A DNA stretch of 44,000 bases from Vagococcus allomyrinae. Its GTDB lineage: Bacteria; Bacillota; Bacilli; Lactobacillales; Vagococcaceae. Below the pieces are notes generated by a model. That model did not search any database. It was given only the letters and a program-made list of their open reading frames with translations, and was not told the origin of the DNA. Below, piece by piece: positions 35,305 to 44,000 of the stretch; within the stretch, counting starts at the first letter, position 1, and the number at the start of each line of letters is the position of its first letter. The translations under genes and the position numbers were made by a program. The DNA lies in the NCBI RefSeq assembly GCF_017829975.1, contig NZ_JAEEGA010000027.1, forward strand, positions 1 through 44,000, given 5' to 3'.

Positions 35305-37836
35305 ATGATAACAACGTTCGAACAATTAACCGGAACAACTGGTGGTGCAAAAGCGAGTATGTTAGGGCGCTTAACCCGAAAAGGGATCGTTGTGCCGGCA
35401 GGGTTCGTCATTGATAAAAGTGTTTATAAGGCGTTTCTGCAATTGAATCATTATGAGCAAAAAATTGCTCATTTGTTAGCTGATGTAACCAAGGAGACGG
35501 TGACAGCTGTTTGCCAAGAAATTCAAAGGCTGATCCAAGTAGGAGAATTTGATCAAGGGTTTTTAAGCGAATTAGCCGGCGTTCTTTTGCCAAATCAATT
35601 GTATGCTGTCCGCAGCAGTGGAACGATGGAAGACTTGGCTGACTATAGTTTTGCTGGGCAATATGATAGCTTTTTAAGAGTAGTAGGTTTTGAAGAGATC
35701 GTGGCTAGTGTGAAAAAGTGCTATCAATCAATGTTTAGTGAAACTAATTTGAATTATGTCTTAGATCATCAGTTGCCCTTAACTCATTTAGCAATGAGTG
35801 TGATTGTTCAGGAGTTTGTTGAAGCTGACTACAGTGGCGTTGCCTTTACTGTTGATCCTGTTAGTGGGGATGATAGCCAACTAGTCGTCGAAATCGCAGC
35901 AGGAGCTGGTGAACAATTAGTTGGTGGTTTTGTGGAGGCCACTTCTTACCGCTACAAGTGGCGAGAAGATAGTTGGCAAGGGGAGCAGAAAGAGCAAATT
36001 GCTCAAGAAATCTTAGATGAGATGGTCAGGGTCTTTTTGGACATCCAGGTCTGGTTGGGGTATCCTTGTGACATTGAATTTGCTATTAGGGATCACCAGC
36101 TATTTATTCTGCAAGTTAGAGCAATTACGACGATCTTTTTTAATGGCATTGAAGGCCAGTGGACAACGGCCAATTTTAGGGATGGGGGGGTATCGGCGCA
36201 AGTGTGTACCCCGTTTATGTGGAGTTTGTACCATTCGGTATGGGACAAAGCTTTAGGTAGTTTCCTGATTGAAGGTCAAATCAACAAGGCCCATGAGTTT
36301 GGCTCATTATTGCGTTACGAATACGGTCGCCCATACTGGAATGTTGGGGTTGTCAAGGGAGCAATGGCGAAATTTCCCGGTTATCAGGAGAATGATTTTG
36401 ACAATGAACTGGGGATTACGAAAAGCTATACTGGTGCCGGAAAAGTTACTGCGTTTAAATTAGCCCTTTTGTGGCCAATTTTAAAAATGGCTCTTGCTCA
36501 AAAGAAGCGCGTGGCAAATTGCTTGGAAAATGCAGAAAATCAGCGAACCAGCCTTTTGGCCACCTATGAAGCGGCTCATGAAGAGTTGTCACGTCTTGAG
36601 GGGAAAGAACTGGAACAAGCTTGGCGGGTCTTGGTCGAAACCAGTTATCCCAAAAGCGAAAAGACTTATTTTCAACAAGTTTATTTAAATACAGTGGAGC
36701 AGACATTATTTAAAGAGAAGCTAGCCAAGTATTTGCCTTATCAGGAATATTTGCTTCTATTAGGCGGATTAGATCGGGTCTCACATTTATTGCCCTTTGA
36801 AGAAATGTGGCAGTTATCTCGTAAGATCTTGGCTGAACCGACGGCCCTGCTATTTTGGCAAAGCCAATCGTTAACGACAATCAAAGAGTGCTTAACGACT
36901 GGTGAGGATTTTCCAGAAGCAGCGGGCTTAAATGCCTTAATCACTCGATTCGGCTATCATTCAGCTAGAGAATTACGGATTGAGTGTGATTCATACGGGG
37001 AAGATCCCAGCTTCTTTATTCAACACATCCAAGAATTATTAAAGTTAGATGAATCGTATTCACCAGAAATCAGTCAACAACGACAGTTCGTTGATTATCA
37101 AGAAGGATTGAGCAAATTGGCGACGCTAGTTTCTGGCAGAAAAATGGTCGTCTTCCGAAAAGACATCGAAAAAATGCGTCAGTTGCTATGGTGGCGGGAG
37201 GAGTTTCGGGATATTTCCACTCGTTATTATTCATTGATTCGTTTATATACGTTAAAATTGGCCAGATGGTATCAGGAGCGCGGGATTTTAAGTTCGGCAA
37301 CGGATATTTGGTTGTTGGAGTGGGAAATGATCAGTCAATTTGCTGCAGGTCGCGTGTCAGAAAAAACGTTAAAGAACAAGCTTGAAGAAGGTCGGCGTTA
37401 CTATGAAAGTTTTCGTCATTTTCAAAATCCAGAAGATATTGGGGCTATTTACCAAGAGCAGCAGGAAGTGATCACTCAATCTGCCGATCAGGGAATTCAA
37501 GGAATTGGCTGCAATCAAGGACGGGTGACGGGGGTTGCGCGAGTGATTGAATCAGTTGAGGAGATTCAAGAGTTACAGCCTGGCGATATTTTGGTTACGC
37601 GCTTTACTGATACGGGTTGGACAAGTAAGTTTGCAATTTTAAAAGGACTGGTGACGGAAACAGGAGGTGTCCTGTGTCACGCAGCTATTTGTGCCCGAGA
37701 GTACGGGATTCCCTGTATTGTTTGTGCCAAACAAGCGACGAGCCTCATTAAAACCGGCATGTCAATTACGATAGATGGTGGGACAGGTGAAGTCACGGTG
37801 AATGATCAAGATCAGTTGGAGGAAAAAAGATGGTAA
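35305..37836 (+). CDS. Rifampin-phosphotransferase-like (PEP-synthase family) enzyme 1, 843 aa
   Basis: AATGGAGG precedes the ATG at 35305. Residues 1-305 form the ATP-grasp PPDK_N domain: TGGAKASMLGRLTRKGIVVP, AVRSSGTMEDLADYSFAGQY, YSGVAFTVDPVSG and QVRAITT. A helical middle domain of about 430 residues follows. The C-terminal swivel domain (about 755-835) has GWTSKFAILKGLVTETGGVL and the phospho-His in CHAAICAREYGIPC. The PEP-binding barrel of true PEP synthase is absent, as in rifampin phosphotransferases, which transfer the beta phosphate of ATP to a hydroxyl via His. Genetic context suggests a lipid or prenyl alcohol acceptor. Overlaps the next gene by seven bases. Confidence 0.8.
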   Translation: MITTFEQLTGTTGGAKASMLGRLTRKGIVVPAGFVIDKSVYKAFLQLNHYEQKIAHLLADVTKETVTAVCQEIQRLIQVGEFDQGFLSELAGVLLPNQLYAVRSSGTMEDLADYSFAGQYDSFLRVVGFEEIVASVKKCYQSMFSETNLNYVLDHQLPLTHLAMSVIVQEFVEADYSGVAFTVDPVSGDDSQLVVEIAAGAGEQLVGGFVEATSYRYKWREDSWQGEQKEQIAQEILDEMVRVFLDIQVWLGYPCDIEFAIRDHQLFILQVRAITTIFFNGIEGQWTTANFRDGGVSAQVCTPFMWSLYHSVWDKALGSFLIEGQINKAHEFGSLLRYEYGRPYWNVGVVKGAMAKFPGYQENDFDNELGITKSYTGAGKVTAFKLALLWPILKMALAQKKRVANCLENAENQRTSLLATYEAAHEELSRLEGKELEQAWRVLVETSYPKSEKTYFQQVYLNTVEQTLFKEKLAKYLPYQEYLLLLGGLDRVSHLLPFEEMWQLSRKILAEPTALLFWQSQSLTTIKECLTTGEDFPEAAGLNALITRFGYHSARELRIECDSYGEDPSFFIQHIQELLKLDESYSPEISQQRQFVDYQEGLSKLATLVSGRKMVVFRKDIEKMRQLLWWREEFRDISTRYYSLIRLYTLKLARWYQERGILSSATDIWLLEWEMISQFAAGRVSEKTLKNKLEEGRRYYESFRHFQNPEDIGAIYQEQQEVITQSADQGIQGIGCNQGRVTGVARVIESVEEIQELQPGDILVTRFTDTGWTSKFAILKGLVTETGGVLCHAAICAREYGIPCIVCAKQATSLIKTGMSITIDGGTGEVTVNDQDQLEEKRW

Positions 37837-38441
37837 TAGGAACGTACAATAAAACGGTGTTAATCACTTATATCGGTATTTGTTTATCGATTGTTGGCAT
37901 GGTCGTTGCCTTAAATGGTAATAGTCAGCTAGGTTTAGTTTGTTTTATTTTTGCTGGGATTTGTGATCTATTTGATGGTAAATTTGCTAATTTGTTTAAA
38001 CGAAACGACTATCAAAAGGATTTTGGCGTGGAAATTGATTCATTGGGGGATATGATCAACTTTGTGGCTTTTCCGATTATCCTGTCCTATAGCATGGGGC
38101 TAAGAGCTTGGTGGCAGCTAGTGGTGTATATTATTTATGCCTTGGCAGCAATTACTCGCTTGGCTCATTTTAATGTGATGGCCAAAAGTGGTTCACCAGC
38201 GGCGAAAACCCATTTTCAAGGGTTGCCAGTCACCTATAGTGCCTTGCTTTTCCCCACGATCTGGTTGCTTTTGCAACTGGTTTTGTCCTCTTATTTTTCA
38301 CTTGTCTATAGTGGGCTATTCTTAGTGATTGCCTTGCTATTTATTGTGAATATTAAGATTCCCAAGCCAGGTAAAAAGTCCTATCTCTTTTTTGGCATTC
38401 TTTCATTGGTAGTCTCTTATTTGATTTTAACTTGGAGGTGA
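37830..38441 (+). CDS. CDP-alcohol phosphatidyltransferase (PssA-like), 203 aa
   Basis: A six-helix membrane enzyme with the family motif as GICDLFDGKFANLFKRNDYQ followed by GVEIDSLGD: D-x2-DG-x2-A ... G-x3-D-x3-D, with Asn in place of the usual Arg after Ala. Enzymes of this class swap CMP for an alcohol such as serine or glycerol on a CDP-lipid. The following gene is a phosphatidylserine decarboxylase, which makes serine the likely alcohol. The start overlaps the upstream gene; GGAGG lies before the ATG. Substrate inferred from context. Confidence 0.85.
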   Translation: MVIGTYNKTVLITYIGICLSIVGMVVALNGNSQLGLVCFIFAGICDLFDGKFANLFKRNDYQKDFGVEIDSLGDMINFVAFPIILSYSMGLRAWWQLVVYIIYALAAITRLAHFNVMAKSGSPAAKTHFQGLPVTYSALLFPTIWLLLQLVLSSYFSLVYSGLFLVIALLFIVNIKIPKPGKKSYLFFGILSLVVSYLILTWR

Positions 38442-38445
38442 GGGT

Positions 38446-39315
38446 GTGAAGGTATACCAACGTAAAACCCAAAAAGTGATGGATGAAGCTCAATATCAGG
38501 CTGGCTTGTTGAGCTTTCTATATGAGACGTTTTTAGGTCGATTACTTCTAAAAACAGTCATTACGACGCCAATTTTTTCGATTCTTTACAGCCTTGGCAA
38601 TCAGAGTCGGCGTTCAGCAAAAAAAATTCCTAAATTTATCGAAACCTATCAAATTGAGATGGCCGATTATCAAGAGACAACCTATGACAGTTTTAATGAC
38701 TTTTTTATTCGTCAATTGAAACCAACAGCTAGAACAATCGACACTGAACCAAGGGCGCTGATCGCGCCAGCTGACGGGCGTTTGTTAGCTTACTCAATTT
38801 CACCGGACTTAACGTTTATGGTTAAAGGACAACCTTATTCCATTGGCTCATTGTTACAAAATGATGAGCTGAGTCAGGAATACGCCAAGGGATTATGTTT
38901 GGTTTTACGGTTAGCTGTGACTGATTATCATCGTTATCATTATTTAGATGATGGTCAGATTGGCGAACAAAGGAGTATTAAAGGACGGCTGCATACCGTC
39001 AGTCCGATTTCTCTAGGCAAGCACCAAGTTTACGCTGAGAACAGTCGTCATTGGTCGGTCTTGGAAACGACTAATTTTGGAAAAGTAACTCAAGTGGAAG
39101 TCGGTGCCTTATTGGTGGGACGGATTACCAATCATCCCTTAACGACATTCAAGCGAGGCCAAGAAAAAGGTTATTTTAGTTATGGTGGTTCAACCATCAT
39201 TTTGTTGTTTAAAGAAAATCAAGTGACAATCGATCCTGATATCTGGGAGTGGAGTCAAAAAGGGGTAGAGAGTTTACTATCCTTCGGTGAAAAAATGGGA
39301 GAGTGTCTGAAATGA
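38446..39315 (+). CDS. psd: Phosphatidylserine decarboxylase, 289 aa
   Basis: GTG start with GGAGGTGAGGG just before. The sequence has FNDFFIRQLKPTARTID, the metal/substrate motif PADGRLLAYS, RLAVTDYHRYHYLDDG (family RLAPxDYHRxH), EVGALLVGRITNH and near the C terminus the self-cleavage site YGGSTIILLF (usually LGST) that creates the pyruvoyl group at Ser. Decarboxylates phosphatidylserine or a serine-headed relative to the ethanolamine form. Follows the PssA-like gene by four bases and overlaps the UbiA gene. Full length. Confidence 0.92.
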   Translation: MKVYQRKTQKVMDEAQYQAGLLSFLYETFLGRLLLKTVITTPIFSILYSLGNQSRRSAKKIPKFIETYQIEMADYQETTYDSFNDFFIRQLKPTARTIDTEPRALIAPADGRLLAYSISPDLTFMVKGQPYSIGSLLQNDELSQEYAKGLCLVLRLAVTDYHRYHYLDDGQIGEQRSIKGRLHTVSPISLGKHQVYAENSRHWSVLETTNFGKVTQVEVGALLVGRITNHPLTTFKRGQEKGYFSYGGSTIILLFKENQVTIDPDIWEWSQKGVESLLSFGEKMGECLK

Positions 39316-40217
39316 TTAAACGATTGGCAATTTATTATCAAGAGATGTACCCGATTATCCCAAGGTTGTTTTTAGCCTTTGTGATGTTTTTTGAAATTTA
39401 TTTTTTATTGTTGTTAAACTATCAAGTGCCTTTGACAAAAATCTCAGTGGGGATTCCGGAAATTATTGGCAGTTTAACCATTTTTATTTTTTTAATGCTT
39501 TTACGAATTGTGGACGATTTTAAAGATTATGAAACCGATCGACGCTTGTTTCCAGAACGGGCATTACCTTCTGGTCGTGTCCAGAAGCAGGATTTAATAA
39601 AAGTCATGGTGGTAGCCATTGCCTTTATTTTTATCAGCAATCTGATCTGGATGAATAATTTTGGTTTCTTTCTGTTTCTTTTTATCTACGGGACGTTGAT
39701 GTCTGTTTGGTTTTTTCAGAAAAGTAAAATTCAGCCTAACCTGATATTAGCTTTGGTGACCCATAATCCAGTCCAATTGGTGATGAATGCCTACATCATT
39801 TCATTTACTTGTTTTAAGTACCAGGTCTCGCTGTTTTCCTGGACCAGTTTTTTAGTGATGTTAACCTTGTACTTTCCAGCCCTGATTTGGGAAATTTCTC
39901 GAAAGGTTCGCGCACCTCAAGATGAAACAGCCTACGTGACCTATTCCAGTATTTTTGGCTATCAAAAGGCGACAAAATTTGTCTTACTCTTAACGGCAGC
40001 AGATGTGGTAACCAATATTTTATTAACCATTCGTTTAAATAAATTTGCGACGGTGGTGATTGTCCTCAATTTGATCTGGTTCTTATTAAAGGGAAAGCAG
40101 TTTTTGAAAGACCCAACAGCCTTTCGTTTAGTGGAGAAAGTTGAACGATATACGTATTTCTTGGAAACCTTAATGGTATTAGTCGTGATTATCTATCTAC
40201 TCGTGGGTCGCCTATGA
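39312..40217 (+). CDS. UbiA-family prenyltransferase, 301 aa
   Basis: I choose the ATG at 39312, which overlaps the psd stop (ATGA) and has GGGAGAG upstream; a GTG at 39303 is possible. Eight to nine transmembrane helices. The two Asp-rich prenyl-diphosphate motifs are visible: RIVDDFKDYETDRRLFPERA near residue 66 (D-x3-D-x3-D) and SRKVRAPQDETAYVTYSSIF near residue 198. The family attaches prenyl chains to aromatic or glycerol-phosphate acceptors; the archaeal branch (DGGGP synthase) builds ether lipids. Overlaps the next gene by four bases. Acceptor unknown. Confidence 0.85.
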   Translation: MIKRLAIYYQEMYPIIPRLFLAFVMFFEIYFLLLLNYQVPLTKISVGIPEIIGSLTIFIFLMLLRIVDDFKDYETDRRLFPERALPSGRVQKQDLIKVMVVAIAFIFISNLIWMNNFGFFLFLFIYGTLMSVWFFQKSKIQPNLILALVTHNPVQLVMNAYIISFTCFKYQVSLFSWTSFLVMLTLYFPALIWEISRKVRAPQDETAYVTYSSIFGYQKATKFVLLLTAADVVTNILLTIRLNKFATVVIVLNLIWFLLKGKQFLKDPTAFRLVEKVERYTYFLETLMVLVVIIYLLVGRL

Positions 40218-42751
40218 TGAAATTAATTGATGAAGAAACGTATCAAGGGATCGCTATTGGAGGGAAAGCTCAGGTTCTTTTTGAATTGCAAAAAGCTGGC
40301 TTTCCAGTGCCGCCGTTGCGTTGTCTGGCAGCGGCGACCATCCAGTCCTATGTTGACGACTCGTCTCTAATGAAGATCACTCAACTATTGGAGCAGCTAA
40401 AGGAAGTTGATGAGGGGCAGATTGAACAGATCAGTCTGTCACTTCAACAAGTTCTACGTGATTGTTTAAAGACCAGTGATTTTTTTCAAGAGTTGAAAGA
40501 GGCGCTCTCCAAAGAAGAGGGGCCGCTCTTTTCTGTTCGTTCATCTGCTAGTCAGGAAGATAGTGTGGAAACATCATTTGCCGGTCAATTTGACACACAA
40601 TTATCAGTAATACCGGAAGAAATACCTGATGCTGTCCTTCAATGTCTTTGTTCTCAGTTTGCAGCGAATGTTTTACGCTACTGCCGTGAAAAGCAAGTAA
40701 ACCTGATGCCGCTGTCATTGAGTGTGATTATCCAAGAAATGATCATCGGCGAGACTTCAGGCATTCTGTTTACTGCCAACCCTCAAGGATTACTAAATGA
40801 AGCGGTTGTCGTTATAGGTGCAGGGACAGGCGATCAGGTGGTCTTGGATAAAGTGCCGACGACTACTTATTATTATCATGTAACGGATCAACAATTTTAT
40901 TACGAACAACAGCTTGGAGGGCCACTGATTGATTCTCAACAGCTTGTATCACTCATTCAACTTGGGGAACAATTAGCAAAACATTTTGACCAAGCAGTCG
41001 ACATCGAATTTACTTGGCAAGAGGGTCAACTGTATGTATTGCAAGCTCGCCCTATTACTACATTATCTGGCGAGATCGGCACGATTTTAGATAATAGCAA
41101 TATCGTGGAAAGTTATCCCGGTTTAACATTACCTTTAAGTTATTCATTTATTCAGGAAGCGTATGCCGGTGTTTTCCGAGGGCTGGCCTTTCGCAGTGTC
41201 GGAAATTCCCAAGTAATCGAGGAACACGAGTCGCTTTTCTTTGAAATGGTGGCGATGGTGAATGGTCGTGTTTATTACAAAATCAGTAATTGGTACACTC
41301 TGCTGAGTTTTCTGCCGTTGCACAAAAAAATTATTCCGATTTGGGAAGAGATGTTGGGCATTGAACAGTCTGCCACTAAAAATACTGGAATTAGCTTAAG
41401 ATTCGGTCAACGGCTTAAAACCTATGGCAATGTCCTCAAATCATTCTTTAAAGTACCAATAGAAATGGATCAGCTTAATCAGGAATTTGAAGCGATTGAA
41501 GCGCTGTTTATCACGCAATTTAATCACCAGATGAGCAATCAAGACGTCTTTGCCCTGTACGATGAGCTGAAAGAAAAGGTGCTGCTTAACTGGGATATTA
41601 CCTTGCTAAATGACTTGTATGCCTTTCTTTATACGGGCTGGTTAAAACGGGCCATGAAACGTCGAAAGATTGACAACTATGAAGAAATTACCAACCAGTT
41701 GATTTCTGGAATGGGGTCGCTGGCAAGCATGAAACCGATAGTGGCGCTACAGGATTTGGCTAGGCTAATCATCAGCGATAATCAGGTTCAAGAAGTTCAG
41801 CAGGTCCAAACAGCAGAGCAGGCAGACTTATATTTGTCCCAAGGACTAGTTGGGAAGGCGATGAGAACCTATCTCACTCAATTTGGTGATCGTTCGTTGG
41901 AGGAGCTAAAGTTAGAAACAGAGACCTTTCGTTCGAAGCCTCTAAATTTGTTTAAAGAGCTACAACACTATCTGAAAGAGCCAGAGCTATTAAATGCCTT
42001 AACTTCAAAAGAGGCGACAGCGCATCAAACGATCTTGCCAGAAAGAGTTAAGGGCAATCGCCATCTAACTCAATTGAGTCGAAAAGCCATGCTTGGTATT
42101 AAACATCGTGAGAGCTCTCGCTTAAATCGAAGTCGCTTGTACGGGATGGTCAGAAGTCTATTCACTCAAGTCGGTCAAAATTTGCAGACTCAAGATGTGA
42201 TTGAGGCCGTTGACGATGTCTTCTACTTGACGATCACTGAGTTAAAACTGATCGAAACATGGCAATCTGGTGAGGCTAAAGTGCGAATTACGGAACGTAA
42301 AAAAGACTATCGACAGTTTAGTCAATTACCAACCTATTCGCGGTTGATTTATGAGGCAACTGAATTCGATAAACACGTCGTCAGTATTGATTCGGGAAAA
42401 ATTATCGACACCTCAAAAGAACTGGTTGGCGTCCCTTGCTCACCTGGCATTGTTGAGGGACAGGTTGTTATTATTGAAGATCCTAAAACGATGGCAAATA
42501 CCCAAGGAAAGATCTTGGTCACGAAAATGACAGATCCCGGCTGGGTGTTTCTATTAGCTCGGGCTAAAGGGATTATCACCGAAAAGGGTTCCCTGTTGTC
42601 TCATACGGCTATTATTTCTCGAGAATTACAAATCCCGGCGGTTGTTGGCGTTAAAGACGTCACTCAACTGCTTGAAAATGATGAATGGGTGACCTTAAAT
42701 GCGCTGACAGGAAAAATTACAAGGAGGCAACCAGATGTATCGAGTCATTGA
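40214..42751 (+). CDS. Rifampin-phosphotransferase-like enzyme 2, 845 aa
   Basis: A paralogue of the gene at 35305 with the same order: ATP-grasp domain (IGGKAQVLFELQKAGFPVPP, FSVRSSASQEDSVETSFAGQ, TSGILFTANPQG, LQARPITT; about residues 10-300), a long helical middle (300-745) and a C-terminal swivel domain with phospho-His in TEKGSLLSHTAIISRELQIP. It lacks the PEP-binding barrel. The two middle domains differ clearly, so the two enzymes probably act on different acceptors. It overlaps the UbiA gene by four bases and the GNAT gene by 17. Confidence 0.8.
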   Translation: MMKLIDEETYQGIAIGGKAQVLFELQKAGFPVPPLRCLAAATIQSYVDDSSLMKITQLLEQLKEVDEGQIEQISLSLQQVLRDCLKTSDFFQELKEALSKEEGPLFSVRSSASQEDSVETSFAGQFDTQLSVIPEEIPDAVLQCLCSQFAANVLRYCREKQVNLMPLSLSVIIQEMIIGETSGILFTANPQGLLNEAVVVIGAGTGDQVVLDKVPTTTYYYHVTDQQFYYEQQLGGPLIDSQQLVSLIQLGEQLAKHFDQAVDIEFTWQEGQLYVLQARPITTLSGEIGTILDNSNIVESYPGLTLPLSYSFIQEAYAGVFRGLAFRSVGNSQVIEEHESLFFEMVAMVNGRVYYKISNWYTLLSFLPLHKKIIPIWEEMLGIEQSATKNTGISLRFGQRLKTYGNVLKSFFKVPIEMDQLNQEFEAIEALFITQFNHQMSNQDVFALYDELKEKVLLNWDITLLNDLYAFLYTGWLKRAMKRRKIDNYEEITNQLISGMGSLASMKPIVALQDLARLIISDNQVQEVQQVQTAEQADLYLSQGLVGKAMRTYLTQFGDRSLEELKLETETFRSKPLNLFKELQHYLKEPELLNALTSKEATAHQTILPERVKGNRHLTQLSRKAMLGIKHRESSRLNRSRLYGMVRSLFTQVGQNLQTQDVIEAVDDVFYLTITELKLIETWQSGEAKVRITERKKDYRQFSQLPTYSRLIYEATEFDKHVVSIDSGKIIDTSKELVGVPCSPGIVEGQVVIIEDPKTMANTQGKILVTKMTDPGWVFLLARAKGIITEKGSLLSHTAIISRELQIPAVVGVKDVTQLLENDEWVTLNALTGKITRRQPDVSSH

Positions 42752-43817
42752 ATTTAATCAGGAAGAGCAGTATCTAAATGATTTTCTGAGCTTGCCAGCT
42801 AAGATTTACGCCTCTCAGTGGTTGGTTCAAAATCCAACTGAGGAACGTCAATTATTGACGAATCGTCATATCTTAAGTCATTATTTCAAATTGCGAAAGT
42901 TTCTGGTTTACAATCAAGCTCAGGAGGTTTGTGGTCGTTGTGTCATCACGATGTATCCTGAAGATCAACAGGCGTATTTAGGTTTTTTTGAGTGCATTGA
43001 GGCGTTTGACTGTTGCCAGCTTTTATTGGATCATGTGGCATCAGAGTGCTTAAAAATGGGGTTTAAAGCAGTCGTAGGTCCGGTCGATTGTTCTTTTTGG
43101 ATTCGTTACCGGCTGAAGATTAGTGATTTTGATCGTCAGCCATATATTTCCGAGCCGTATCACCCTTCTTATTATTTGGATTTTTGGGAAAGAGCCCAGT
43201 TTCATGTTACAGAACGATATGTGTCTAATCAGTACCCGACAGTTCCTAAGCGGGATAGACCAAAAGATTATCAACGAGCTACTGGGAGATTAGTCAATCA
43301 AGGGTATCAGTTAGTCTCACCTAAAAAGTCAGATTGGGAAAAAGTGATTGCTGAGATTTATGAGCTAATCAGTGAGCTTTATGCTGACTTTCCAATTTTT
43401 AAGCAGTTGACACTAATTGATTTTAAAGAATATTTCGCAAACTACGCGCATATCCTAGATTTTTCGATGGTTAAGATGATCTACAAAGAAGGGGAAGCTG
43501 TTGCTTTTTTTATCGGCATGCCTGATTACGGCAATCTATTATATCAACCTTTAAACGCAATCCGTCTACTGCAAATGCTTATTAAAAAGAAACGCAGCAA
43601 AGATTATGTGTTGCTTTACATGGGGGTGAAAAAAGGCCATCGAGGAGTGGGGATTGGCCTGATTCAGGACGTTATGTCAGAGCTTTCGCGACGTCAAGGA
43701 AAGGCGATCGGCGCTTTTATTCACGCTGGCAAAGTGACGGAACGTTACTGGCAACAAGAGATTGAACGGCAATATCACTACGCCCTGTTAGCAAGAGTCT
43801 TAACAGACGAGGAATGA
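42735..43817 (+). CDS. GNAT-type N-acyltransferase, 360 aa
   Basis: AAGGAGG precedes the ATG, within the end of the upstream gene. Residues 40-180 contain YLGFFECIEAFDCCQLLLDH and VVGPVDCSFWIRYRLKISDF with EPYHPSYYLDFWERAQF, the pattern of large GNAT-like proteins of about 360 residues in lipid and secondary-metabolite clusters; the C-terminal VLLYMGVKKGHRGVGIGLIQ (R/Q-x-x-G-x-G/A) is the acyl-CoA binding loop. An N-acylation of an amino group, such as the ethanolamine made by the decarboxylase, is inferred. Last gene of the operon; a hairpin in the window-end repeat follows. Confidence 0.75.
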   Translation: MYRVIEFNQEEQYLNDFLSLPAKIYASQWLVQNPTEERQLLTNRHILSHYFKLRKFLVYNQAQEVCGRCVITMYPEDQQAYLGFFECIEAFDCCQLLLDHVASECLKMGFKAVVGPVDCSFWIRYRLKISDFDRQPYISEPYHPSYYLDFWERAQFHVTERYVSNQYPTVPKRDRPKDYQRATGRLVNQGYQLVSPKKSDWEKVIAEIYELISELYADFPIFKQLTLIDFKEYFANYAHILDFSMVKMIYKEGEAVAFFIGMPDYGNLLYQPLNAIRLLQMLIKKKRSKDYVLLYMGVKKGHRGVGIGLIQDVMSELSRRQGKAIGAFIHAGKVTERYWQQEIERQYHYALLARVLTDEE

Positions 43818-43878
43818 AGAGGTGACTGTTTGGCCGTATTTATAGAGTGAAAAAACAAGAGAAGGGCTACTCACGAGC

Positions 43879-44000
43879 GAGGCTGCTGAAAAACGAATAG
43901 GTTTCTTTCGTTTTTATCTTTAGAGATAAAATAATAAGGGTCCAATCCCTGATTTTGGGATTGGAACCTTATTTTATTCTCTTTTATTCATTCATCAGAG
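43879..44000. repeat. Right copy of the 122-bp inverted repeat
   Basis: Exact reverse complement of 2-123; contains the same terminator-like hairpin, here placed after the lipid operon (stop at 43817). Confidence 0.95.

Overview
The window looks like a chromosomal segment of a low-GC Gram-positive lactic acid bacterium. An Enterococcaceae host, Vagococcus or a close relative, is my best guess. Reasons: strong AGGAGG-type ribosome sites, rpoN directly upstream of cggR, and the gap-pgk-tpiA-gpmI-eno order. The genus call is inference. Two host blocks (about 12.0-21.1 kb and 34.4-43.8 kb) alternate with two acquired blocks (about 4.1-11.9 kb and 21.2-34.3 kb).

Left arm (1-4.1 kb): small lipoproteins and membrane proteins (DUF3784-like, DUF4177-like), a frameshifted DUF5011-like gene and a 259-bp MITE-like repeat. 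The first 122 bases (2-123) are an exact inverted copy of the last 122 (43879-44000).

Prophage remnant (about 4.1-11.9 kb): it ends beside a tRNA-Arg(CCG) gene. It keeps a broken regulator, an HNH endonuclease, a P27-type small terminase, a large terminase fused in frame to the gene before the endolysin (head and tail genes are gone), an endolysin and a few accessory genes. Inside it sits a divergent pair with nucleoside-deoxyribosyltransferase/TIR-like folds. One of the pair carries a C-terminal PcrA/UvrD Tudor domain, the part of PcrA that docks on RNA polymerase. This is a candidate new anti-phage module.

Host core (11.9-21.2 kb): tRNA-Arg, rpoN, then the cggR-gap-pgk-tpiA-gpmI-eno glycolytic operon with its promoter, a probable CggR operator and several intergenic hairpins. 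The eno leader is partly duplicated.

Integrative element in eno (about 21.0-34.4 kb): a tyrosine integrase starts just after eno, and a second, silently diverged copy of the last 150 bp of eno lies 13 kb downstream, followed by a hairpin that looks like the original eno terminator. I read these as attL and attR. A 17-bp repeat inside both ends may be an integrase arm site. Cargo: two serine resolvases (one Sin-like), a frameshifted lipoprotein, a zinc-ribbon/CFI-box protein, a transcribed array of 15 perfect octamers lying between tandem promoters and a terminator, a 22-bp perfect inverted repeat, a 711-residue orphan protein with an internal repeat, a four-gene putative defence operon (2TM protein, AbiTii protein, anchored protein, HEPN/Abi-C protein) and a SEFIR/TIR protein on the other strand.

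Right arm (34.5-43.8 kb): a tightly overlapping seven-gene operon encoding a CarS-like CTP transferase, two rifampin-phosphotransferase-like enzymes, a CDP-alcohol phosphatidyltransferase, a phosphatidylserine decarboxylase, a UbiA prenyltransferase and a GNAT protein. It has the composition of an unusual lipid pathway, in part resembling archaeal phospholipid synthesis.
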